From Nitrospira sp. (lineage in GTDB: Bacteria; Nitrospirota; Thermodesulfovibrionia; Thermodesulfovibrionales; SM23-35): DNA of 5,995 nt. Shown piece by piece: positions 1 to 4,591 of this stretch. Every line of letters begins with the position of its first letter. The first letter of the stretch is position 1. Location of the stretch: positions 1 through 5,995 of the forward strand of contig VGWY01000159.1 of the NCBI GenBank assembly GCA_016873575.1, read 5' to 3'. The notes under the pieces were generated by a model. It worked only from the letters and a program-made list of their open reading frames with translations. It searched no databases and was not told where the DNA came from. A program made the position numbers and the translations under genes.

Positions 1-183
1 CCTGAGATAGCACTTTCGGTATTTGTTGAACATGGTGGACACGGAGGAGGTGCAGCAGCCCCGATTGCAAAGATAGCGATTGAGGAATATTTAATAAATT
101 CAAAGCTCAACCCTGAATCAAGTTCAGGGCAAGATTCAAAATTGGGAATTCAGAATGTTACGCATAGACCGCAGGACGATTGA
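1..183 (+). CDS. mrdA: Penicillin-binding protein 2, C-terminal end (partial)
   Basis: The frame is open from base 1 to a TGA at 181-183, so only the last 60 residues are present. Residues 1-28 (PEIALSVFVEHGGHGGGAAAP, then IAKIAIE) match the C-terminus of PBP2, the class B transpeptidase that cross-links peptidoglycan during cell elongation; the catalytic serine domain lies upstream of the window. In the family the protein normally ends soon after this motif with a short helix (here EEYL). This copy instead runs about 28 residues further through low-complexity sequence that includes the palindrome at 111-129, and it overlaps the rodA start by 29 bp. The tail therefore looks repeat-derived rather than functional. 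The partnership with rodA directly downstream strengthens the assignment: mrdA-rodA is a standard pair. The identification is by motif recall, from a short fragment. Confidence 0.85.
   Translation, partial: PEIALSVFVEHGGHGGGAAAPIAKIAIEEYLINSKLNPESSSGQDSKLGIQNVTHRPQDD
111..129. repeat. Palindromic dispersed-type repeat in the mrdA tail
   Basis: CCCTGAATCAAGTTCAGGG has perfect 7-bp arms (CCCTGAA/TTCAGGG) around a 5-base loop. It resembles the CCTGAA...TTCAGG palindromes dispersed in many bacterial genomes. It is translated as part of the C-terminal extension of PBP2 and lies 26 bp upstream of the rodA start codon. In mRNA it would form a short hairpin near the junction of the two genes. It has no U-run and sits inside an operon, so a terminator role is unlikely. 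Confidence 0.6.
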
Positions 184-1273
184 AAGTTTTGATTGGGTAA
201 CGCTTCTCATAGTGATTGTTATCGCCGTTATCGGGATCGTTACGATATTCAGTGCGACAAGACCGCTTACAGAAGGTGAACATTCACCTTTTTATATAAA
301 ACAGGCCACATGGCTCATCCTCGGAGTTATTGCATTATTGTTTATTGTTAGTTTTGACTACGTCTGGTTGAGTCGATTTTGTCTCCCTCTTTATATTCTG
401 GGGATCCTTACTTTGATAGCGGTATACATTGCAGGAAAGATCGGGATGGGAGCCCAGAGGTGGTTAAGCCTCGGCCCTCTCTCTTTCCAACCATCAGAAT
501 TCTTTAAGCTCATATACATTATCATGCTTTCACAACAGCTCAGTATAATCAATGGCCCTCTCAGGACAACCTCTCTGTTCCGGGTGTTTTTCTTGATTGT
601 TCTTCCCCCGTTCGTTCTTCTCATTAAACAGCCCAACTTAGGAACAGCTTTAATCATCATGATAATCTTTGCCTCTTTAATACTTGCAAAGGGACTTTAT
701 AAAAAGGTTGCGATACTCTTTGTGATCATCAGTTTAATATCCTTACCCTTCCTGGGCAATATATTCTGGGAAGGACTCAGAGATTACCAGAAGAACAGGA
801 TTGTTGCATTCATAGAACCAAAGGCTGATCCGAGCGGAATAGGCTATCATATAAACCAATCCAGGATTACAGCAGGCTCTGGCGGATTGATCGGAAAAGG
901 ATATATGAATGGCACACAGGGGCCTTTCAGGTTTCTCCCTGAAAAACACACCGACTTTATATTCGCAGTGTTTGCTGAAGAATGGGGATTTCTCGGAAGC
1001 TTCATACTGTTATTTCTCTATCTCTTCTTAATACTCAGGGGTCTCGATACAGCAAGGAAGGCAAGGGATGACTTCGGTAGACTGCTCGCGCTTGGGATTA
1101 CCCTTATGTTTTCTATCTATCTCTTTGTGAATATCGGTATGACGCTGGGGATAGCACCAGTCGTGGGGATACCGCTTCCTTTCATGAGTTATGGGGGAAC
1201 CGCACTCCTTTCAAACCTCTTATCCATAGGGGTATTAATCAGCATAAGGAGCCGTCGCTTTTACCTCTTTTAG
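155..1273 (+). CDS. rodA: Rod-shape-determining protein RodA, SEDS peptidoglycan glycosyltransferase
   Basis: RodA polymerises lipid II into glycan strands in the inner membrane, working with PBP2 in the elongation complex. The 372-residue product has the usual length and about ten hydrophobic membrane segments. SEDS motifs seen: QPSEFFK at 112-118, KQPNLGTAL at 158-166, the large-loop motif FLPEKHTDFIFAVFAEEWG at 260-278, and GIPLPFMSYGGTALLSN at 338-354. Asp267 in HTDF aligns by motif with the aspartate essential for glycosyltransferase activity in RodA proteins. The N-terminus (IDRR...FDW) is typical, which supports the ATG at 155. A modest GGGA lies 7 bases upstream. The start lies inside the end of mrdA (29-bp overlap), implying co-transcription and probable translational coupling. 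FtsW is the alternative SEDS member, but the short N-terminus and the mrdA neighbour favour RodA. Confidence 0.95.
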   Translation: MLRIDRRTIESFDWVTLLIVIVIAVIGIVTIFSATRPLTEGEHSPFYIKQATWLILGVIALLFIVSFDYVWLSRFCLPLYILGILTLIAVYIAGKIGMGAQRWLSLGPLSFQPSEFFKLIYIIMLSQQLSIINGPLRTTSLFRVFFLIVLPPFVLLIKQPNLGTALIIMIIFASLILAKGLYKKVAILFVIISLISLPFLGNIFWEGLRDYQKNRIVAFIEPKADPSGIGYHINQSRITAGSGGLIGKGYMNGTQGPFRFLPEKHTDFIFAVFAEEWGFLGSFILLFLYLFLILRGLDTARKARDDFGRLLALGITLMFSIYLFVNIGMTLGIAPVVGIPLPFMSYGGTALLSNLLSIGVLISIRSRRFYLF

Positions 1274-1287
1274 TGAAAATCTTTTTC

Positions 1288-1296
1288 TGATATAAT
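1288..1296 (+). promoter_or_regulatory. Extended -10 promoter ahead of tRNA-Met
   Basis: TGATATAAT is a perfect extended -10 (TGN plus TATAAT), 15 bp after the rodA stop. No good -35 hexamer lies at the right distance, as is common for extended -10 promoters. A start near 1303 would give the tRNA a 5' leader of about 53 bases, which would contain the heptad repeat at 1322-1349. The tRNA could also be read through from rodA. Confidence 0.5.
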
Positions 1297-1321
1297 TTAT
1301 ATTTGTTTATAGCTCCTTAAA

Positions 1322-1349
1322 ACTATTCACTGTACACTCATAACTATCG
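1322..1349 (+). repeat. Degenerate heptad tandem repeat (4 units)
   Basis: Four consecutive 7-base units all begin with ACT: ACTATTC, ACTGTAC, ACTCATA, ACTATCG. The rest of each unit varies. The period and the fixed ACT match the heptad arrays inside purL (5616-5636 and 5784-5846), read on the appropriate strand. The array ends 6 bp before the first base of the tRNA, in what would be its 5' leader. With four imperfect units, chance cannot be excluded for this array alone. Confidence 0.5.
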
Positions 1350-1355
1350 TTCTAT

Positions 1356-1432
1356 GGCGGTGTAGCTCAGTCGGTTAGAGCATGCGGCTCATATCCGCAG
1401 TGTCCGGGGTTCAAATCCCTGCACCGCCACCA
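1356..1432 (+). tRNA. tRNA-Met, anticodon CAT, CCA encoded
   Basis: A full cloverleaf can be folded by eye. The 7-bp acceptor stem 1356-1362 pairs perfectly with 1422-1428. The D stem is GCTC 1365-1368 with GAGC 1378-1381. The anticodon stem TGCGG 1383-1387 pairs with CCGCA 1395-1399, around the loop CTCATAT with CAT at 1389+1 to 1392. The T stem is 1405-1409 with 1417-1421 (one G-U pair), with loop TTCAAAT. The discriminator is A1429 and CCA is at 1430-1432. The paired first acceptor base and the lack of three consecutive G-C pairs in the anticodon stem argue against initiator tRNA. A CAT anticodon could also belong to the lysidine-modified tRNA-Ile2, but the overall sequence is the usual elongator Met type. 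A decayed accessory segment begins just beyond its 3' end. Confidence 0.95.
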
Positions 1433-1450
1433 AGCCCCCCCAAAAAACTT

Positions 1451-1756
1451 TTAACTCTCTCCTGTTCCAATATCCTCAGCCATAGAAAGTCCTTTTCCCT
1501 GTCGAAGCTTTTCGAGAACATGGCGGTAATGGTCAAAAGGGTCGTCGCCGTCTTTCTTCAGAAGACTTTGCCAGTCATATCTGGCAGGGATTTGACTCGG
1601 TTGATTATAAGGCGGCCTTGAGCGCTCATCAGCCATCTTAAGGAAGAGCAGATACGTAAGCTGCTCCACATAATCCCCATAACTCATCCCATCGTCCCGC
1701 AGGACGTTACAGTAGTTCCAGAGTTTTTGGACAATCGTTGCTGATCCGTTAGGCAT
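1451..1756 (-). pseudogene. hsdM: Type I restriction-modification methyltransferase subunit HsdM, N-terminal remnant
   Basis: The 101-residue product begins like the N-terminal helical domain of HsdM: IVQKLWNYCNVLRDDGMSYG (8-27), then YVEQLTYLLFLKMADE (29-44), YNQPSQIP (50-57), YDWQSLL (60-66) and HYRHVLEKL (76-84). HsdM is normally about 500 residues and carries an S-adenosylmethionine site (NPPF/Y region) in its second domain; that domain is absent here. Similarity fades after about residue 90 (GKGL), and the last ten residues look like random readthrough to a stop. The fragment cannot methylate DNA, and no hsdS or hsdR is present. The start is ATG at 1756, with AAAGGAAG ending 11 bases upstream, and it overlaps the end of the transposase gene by 8 bp. 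The cut end is 18 bp from the tRNA, suggesting loss of the rest by a deletion or recombination at the tRNA side. Confidence 0.85.
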
Positions 1757-2372
1757 TTCTCAATTTACTTCCTTTTATATTTTGTGGGTTTTCGGTATCC
1801 AGTTCCCATTGCATTGGATTGTTCACAATGTATTCCCTGATCGTTTGTAATTCTTTTTCATCCCTGATGATATGTTCGTAATAATTCCGCTGCCAGACAG
1901 GCATGCCAGGGGTGTTTCGGATTTGATTGATTTGTTTTGCGTTCTGATATTTGAAATATGCCACAATCTGCCCCAATGTGATTTTCCGTAGGGGCGGGGT
2001 TTCCCCGCCTTCAGAGGTTTCCCCGCCCTGAATTGGTGCGGTTTTTGTTTTTGAATTGGGCGCAACAATCTCTGAAAAGGGCGAGGAAACCTCGCCCCTA
2101 CAATTGTTAACGAAAACGATACCATGTACATGATTTGGCATAACAATAAATTCGTCTGTTTCAATGTACAGGAAATGGCTCGGAATTGTATCCCAACATT
2201 TCATTATGATTTCACTGTATTCATTCAATATCATTTCACCATTTGCGATCTTACCGAACAAACATTCCCTCTGCTAGGAACATACCGTCACAAAATATGC
2301 ACCTGGCTGCGAATAATCATATCCTTTCAAACGAATTGACCTGCGGCGATGTATTTCAGGATTGTAGGTCAC
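1749..2372 (-). pseudogene. REP-associated tyrosine transposase (RAYT, IS200/Y1 family) interrupted by TAG
   Basis: RAYTs are single-copy HUH endonucleases related to the IS200/IS605 transposases; they act on REP palindromes. Reading from GTG at 2372 (GGTGGA upstream) gives TYNPEIHRRRSIRLKGYDYS, QPGAYFVTVCS, then a TAG at 2276-2274, then QRECLFGKI and the rest to a TAA at 1749. The family normally has an uninterrupted FVTxCxQxRECLFG here, so a CAG-to-TAG change is the simplest explanation. The HUH motif is MPNHVHGIV (His81, His83). The catalytic tyrosine lies in RNYYEHIIRDE (Tyr164 or 165), followed by the usual IREYIVNNPMQWELD. Residues 91-128 are encoded by a REP pair. A TTG at 2261 behind GAGGG could restart a 170-residue protein lacking the first beta strand; its activity is doubtful. 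The end overlaps hsdM. Confidence 0.85.
1988..2101. repeat. Inverted pair of REP hairpins (BIME-like) inside the RAYT gene
   Basis: Two similar palindromes face each other. On the + strand, GTAG (1988-1991) is followed by a stem GGCGGGG (1993-1999), loop TTT and CCCCGCC (2003-2009). On the - strand, GTAG (2101-2098) is followed by an 8-bp stem, CCTCGCCC/GGGCGAGG (2097-2090 and 2086-2079), with a 3-base loop. A GTAG at the foot of the hairpin is the feature recognised by E. coli TnpA-REP. The element is 114 bp, exactly 38 codons, and stays in frame in the transposase between the HUH motif and the tyrosine helix. Within it GGTTTCCCCGCC occurs twice, 18 bp apart (1998 and 2016), encoding a doubled GGET. 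Its placement implies insertion or co-evolution of the transposase with its own target. Confidence 0.75.
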
Positions 2373-2397
2373 AGGTATATTTCCACCGACCGTTCCC

Positions 2398-2420
2398 GTA
2401 GGGGCAAGGTGTCCTCGCCC
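2398..2420 (+). repeat. Third GTAG-footed REP hairpin, upstream of the RAYT gene
   Basis: GTAG at 2398-2401 leads into GGGCAAGG (2402-2409), loop TGT and CCTCGCCC (2413-2420): an 8-bp stem with one A-C mismatch. Loop size, GTAG foot and CCTCGCCC arm match the pair inside the transposase gene. It lies 25 bp upstream of the original GTG start, where RAYT genes are commonly flanked by their cognate REPs. No matching copy is seen on the hsdM side of the gene, consistent with that side having been lost. Confidence 0.75.
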
Positions 2421-2438
2421 TCTCGTGTATCATGGTTT

Positions 2439-2447
2439 TGGTATAAT
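2439..2447 (+). promoter_or_regulatory. Extended -10 promoter for the 65-residue gene
   Basis: TGGTATAAT fits the extended -10 pattern (TGN plus TATAAT). A second TATAAT follows at 2452-2457. Initiation from the first would start near 2454, only about 9 bases before the ATG at 2463; from the second the mRNA would be leaderless. No Shine-Dalgarno sequence is visible there, which agrees with a very short or absent leader. No convincing -35 is seen. Confidence 0.4.
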
Positions 2448-2462
2448 AATATATAATAATAT

Positions 2463-2660
2463 ATGACAACAAAATCTTTAAAAGAAATTAATCCCTATCT
2501 CAAAGACCCCGAGCTTTGCGACGCCTTGATCAAACTGCCAGCTGCATCGTCAACCGCTGTAGAGGGCGTTCTTACCAAACATCCCAAACTCTCCAAAAAA
2601 ATGGAAAAGAAGATGCGAGAGATTGCGGCTGCCCAGCAATCCCAGGATAAAAGCCGTTAA
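2463..2660 (+). CDS. Small protein of unknown function with an SSTAVEG motif
   Basis: I do not recognise a characterised family. The 65-residue product is lysine-rich, probably all-helical and soluble, with no signal peptide or membrane segment. The N-terminus TKSLKEINPYLKDPE (3-17) and SSTAVEGV (29-36) recall small conserved hypothetical proteins with a similar N-terminus and SSTxxEGV motif. SSTAVEG also fits the (S/T)xxxE(G/N) pattern of the inhibitory helix that silences Fic AMP-transferases, found in VbhA-type antitoxins or fused to Fic proteins. No fic gene is in the window, so a Fic antitoxin role is only a hypothesis. The ATG at 2463 has no Shine-Dalgarno but sits directly behind a TATAAT-rich promoter. 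It converges on the toxin-antitoxin operon, 41 bp away. Coding status is likely but unproven. Confidence 0.55.
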   Translation: MTTKSLKEINPYLKDPELCDALIKLPAASSTAVEGVLTKHPKLSKKMEKKMREIAAAQQSQDKSR

Positions 2661-2701
2661 ATATATCTGACCCCTATTATGTCCACCATATGGTTTCCAA
2701 G

Positions 2702-2977
2702 TCAGAGATACACCTCATCGTGACTGCCGATATCGAGCAGGGTAATCTCCTTGTCAGTCAGCATGAGTGTTAATGTAATGCGATAGTTGTCGGTGAGGCT
2801 TACGGCATGGCATCCTTTGAGTTTGCCGCCTAACGGATGGAGTTCGAGGTGAGGCTGTAAAGGATCACGGCAGAGATCATCAACGATCTTCGCAAAACGG
2901 GATTTAAGGTGAGGGTGTTTCTTGAAGAATTTGTGGGCTTGGCGGAGGAACTGTTTCGGAGTGATGATGGAGTACAC
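2702..2977 (-). CDS. Type II toxin, RelE/ParE superfamily (YafQ-like mRNA interferase)
   Basis: The 91-residue basic protein has the RelE/ParE layout: an N-terminal helical hairpin (FLRQAHKFFKKHPHLKSRFAKIVDDL, 10-35), then HPLGGKLKGCHAVSLTDNYRITL (47-69) and a C-terminal LLDIGSHDEVYL. This pattern is typical of YafQ/StbE-type toxins, which bind the ribosome and cut mRNA. His85 in GSHDEVY corresponds in position to a catalytic histidine of YafQ, by motif recall only. ParE-type gyrase poisons share the fold, so the target is not certain. The start is GTG at 2977, overlapping the antitoxin stop by one base (TAGTG), with AGGA 9 bases upstream. Toxin output is thus coupled to antitoxin translation. 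The gene appears intact. Confidence 0.88.
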   Translation of the reverse strand: MYSIITPKQFLRQAHKFFKKHPHLKSRFAKIVDDLCRDPLQPHLELHPLGGKLKGCHAVSLTDNYRITLTLMLTDKEITLLDIGSHDEVYL

Positions 2978-3246
2978 TACTCTTTTTCCTGATCGATTGC
3001 CTTCATCAAAGCTTTTGCACTCTTAAATCTACGCACACGGCCTGCCTTTATGTCCTCAAGAGACGCCCGCACACGTGCTATTAACGCCTCGCCTTCTGCT
3101 GCCAGCAGCTCCTGATACCGTTTCTCGGTCAGCACCACATAATGAGGCTGGTTGTTTTTAATCACATGGACGGCCCCATCTTTCAGGATTTCATCTACAA
3201 TGGAAATCCCCCTCCTTTTTATTTCCTGCGCTGGAACTGTATTCAT
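2977..3246 (-). CDS. Type II antitoxin, Phd/YefM family
   Basis: The 89-residue protein begins with the Phd/YefM fold: PAQEIKRRGISIVDEIL (5-21), then VHVIKNNQPHYVVLTEKRYQEL (26-47), the usual 'ITxxGxPxxVVLSxxxYxxL' pattern in a local variant. This part dimerises and binds DNA. The C-terminal 40 residues are charged (RVRASLEDIKAGRVRRFKSAKALMKAI) and in this family are unstructured until they wrap the toxin. The antitoxin neutralises the downstream toxin, and the complex normally represses the operon. The start is ATG at 3246, with AAAGGAGT ending 6 bases upstream, a strong ribosome site that fits higher synthesis of the antitoxin than the toxin. The gene is intact and overlaps the toxin by one base. 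Confidence 0.9.
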   Translation of the reverse strand: MNTVPAQEIKRRGISIVDEILKDGAVHVIKNNQPHYVVLTEKRYQELLAAEGEALIARVRASLEDIKAGRVRRFKSAKALMKAIDQEKE

Positions 3247-3262
3247 GATGGCACTCCTTTCA

Positions 3263-3319
3263 GTACTTAATTAAGCACCTCCATTATAGCAATAAAGTAC
3301 TCATTTATCAACTAAGTAC
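3263..3319 (-). promoter_or_regulatory. Toxin-antitoxin promoter with two operator-like palindromes
   Basis: On the minus strand, TTGATA (3311-3306) and TATAAT (3288-3283) are separated by exactly 17 bases, matching sigma70 consensus at 11 of 12 positions; transcription should start near 3276. A near-perfect 16-bp palindrome, GTACTTAATTAAGCAC (3263-3278, 7 of 8 base pairs), covers the start point. A second pair of related half-sites, GTACTCA (3297-3303) and TAAGTAC (3313-3319), brackets the -35. This geometry fits autorepression by the antitoxin and the toxin-antitoxin complex. The operator role is inferred from position and symmetry. Confidence 0.7.
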
Positions 3320-3326
3320 CGAAATG

Positions 3327-3355
3327 TTGTAATTACTACAAAAATACGTTATCTT
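3327..3355 (+). promoter_or_regulatory. Possible promoter for the cardiolipin synthase gene
   Basis: TTGTAA (3327-3332) and TATCTT (3350-3355) are 17 bp apart, each matching the sigma70 consensus at 4 of 6 positions. A start near 3362 would leave a leader of about 31 bases containing GGAGG at 3370-3374. The site is divergent from the toxin-antitoxin promoter. It is weak, and other AT-rich hexamers are present. Confidence 0.3.
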
Positions 3356-3392
3356 TGAGAAGAATTATTGGAGGATTTCGATTTTTTCAAAA

Positions 3393-4577
3393 ATGAGAGT
3401 GTGCCCCGTACATTACTCCCCTCACCCAACGTTCACTACAGATAACATCGAAAAGATGTTTGAAAAAGAATTTTCCATCGCTGCCAATATCCAGCTTCTC
3501 TGGAAGAAAGGGGATGAGTCCTTCAAAACCATTTTTGATGCTATCAGGAATGCAAAAAAATGTATCTGCCTTCAATTTTACATATTCAGAAATGATGAGA
3601 CAGGTAGCGCATTGGCTGAACTCTTACAACAGAAGAGACGGGAAGGCGTTTGTGTCTATATTCTGTATGATCACTTTGGCTCCTTTGGAACCCCATGGAG
3701 TTTCTGGAAGGAAATGAAAAAAGCAGGCATTCACGTAAGGGCATCCCACCCCTTTCGTTGGTTAAAACCCTTCCATTATGTTCACAGGGATCACCGGAAG
3801 CTTATTGTGATAGATTCACACAGGGCATTTACAGGTGGTTTAAATATTGCGAATGAATACAGTGGTTTTCATCTCAGACGAAAAGGAAAGGCATGGCGAG
3901 ATACAGGCATATTCATTGAGGGCCCTATAGTAAATATTCTCTTTGAGTATTTCAAAAAAAGCTGGTATACATGGGGTGGTGAAAAGATTGAATTTCAAGA
4001 GCCAGATAATGAGGAAGAAATACAAAAGGGTATCCCTGCAATCCCCATCTTTGTAGATTCAGGTAAGGGCAGAAGAAGAATGAGAAGGCTTCTGTACTAT
4101 AGTATTAACCATGCAAAGAACAGTATCTTTCTAACAACGGCATACTTTATCCCAAGCAGAAGGCTGGTTGAAGCCCTTGAAGAAGCAGTACGGTGTGGGG
4201 TGAGAGTAAGATTAATTGTTCCCGGTCAAAGTGATGTACCTGCTGCATCCTATGCAGGAAAGGCATTCTTTTCGAGACTCTTGAAGGCTGGTGTGGAGAT
4301 ATACACCTATGTGGGAGATATATTACATGCTAAGACATATATATTTGATGAATGCTGGAGCATCATCGGCTCTACAAACCTTGATTTTCAGTCACTGCGA
4401 TATAATGATGAAGGAAATATTGGAATCCTTGAAACAGGTTTTGCGAAACAGATGATGGAGATATTTGAGGCAGATGTTCAGCATTCACTCAAAATAGAAA
4501 AAGAGCAGTGGGCTCAACGCCCTCTTTCAGACAAGATTAAAGAACATTTCTTTTCCTTCTTCAGAAGGAGACTCTGA
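3393..4577 (+). CDS. clsB: Cardiolipin synthase, phospholipase D family (ClsB-like)
   Basis: This enzyme condenses phosphatidylglycerol with a second phospholipid to make cardiolipin at the inner face of the membrane. Two HKD motifs define the phospholipase D active site: His134-x-Lys136-x4-Asp141 followed by GGLNIANEY, and His312-x-Lys314-x4-Asp319 followed by GSTNLDFQS. The 394-residue protein lacks the two N-terminal membrane helices of ClsA and has the length of ClsB/YbhO-type enzymes. The basic C-terminus (FFSFFRRRL) may aid membrane contact. The start is uncertain. ATG 3393 has GGAGG 18 bases upstream, too far for ideal use, and residues 1-21 are not family-like. ATG 3456 (Met22) begins just before the conserved region but has no clear ribosome site. 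The stop is 14 bp from the convergent purL stop. Other PLD-type transferases are possible, but Cls fits best. Confidence 0.88.
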   Translation: MRVCPVHYSPHPTFTTDNIEKMFEKEFSIAANIQLLWKKGDESFKTIFDAIRNAKKCICLQFYIFRNDETGSALAELLQQKRREGVCVYILYDHFGSFGTPWSFWKEMKKAGIHVRASHPFRWLKPFHYVHRDHRKLIVIDSHRAFTGGLNIANEYSGFHLRRKGKAWRDTGIFIEGPIVNILFEYFKKSWYTWGGEKIEFQEPDNEEEIQKGIPAIPIFVDSGKGRRRMRRLLYYSINHAKNSIFLTTAYFIPSRRLVEALEEAVRCGVRVRLIVPGQSDVPAASYAGKAFFSRLLKAGVEIYTYVGDILHAKTYIFDECWSIIGSTNLDFQSLRYNDEGNIGILETGFAKQMMEIFEADVQHSLKIEKEQWAQRPLSDKIKEHFFSFFRRRL

Positions 4578-4591
4578 CATAAGCATCAGGG

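Noticed and set aside
1356..1432. Initiator tRNA or tRNA-Ile2 reading of the CAT anticodon
   Set aside because: The first acceptor pair is formed and the anticodon stem lacks the three G-C pairs of initiators. Ile2 cannot be fully excluded, but the overall sequence is elongator Met-like.
1382..1621. Plus-strand open frame of 79 codons
   Set aside because: It starts inside the tRNA and runs antisense to clear HsdM coding sequence.
2259..2276. TAG in the RAYT gene as recoding (pyrrolysine or suppression)
   Set aside because: rodA and the antitoxin use TAG as a normal terminal stop, the family position is normally Gln or similar, and a single CAG-to-TAG change explains it.
2124..2339. Plus-strand open frame of 71 codons
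   Set aside because: It is antisense to the RAYT gene, whose minus-strand frame matches a known family through the same region, and it has no ribosome site.
3327..3341. TTGTAATTACTACAA as an operator
   Set aside because: The dyad is imperfect and AT-rich, and is unlike the GTACTTA half-sites next to it.
3405..3437. SPHPTFT region at the Cls N-terminus as a dispersed CCCTCACCC-type repeat
   Set aside because: Only a short CCCCTCACCC core is present, with no palindrome or second unit.
4578..4591. Terminator between the convergent cls and purL genes
   Set aside because: Only 14 bp separate the stops, and no hairpin with a T-run is visible on either strand.
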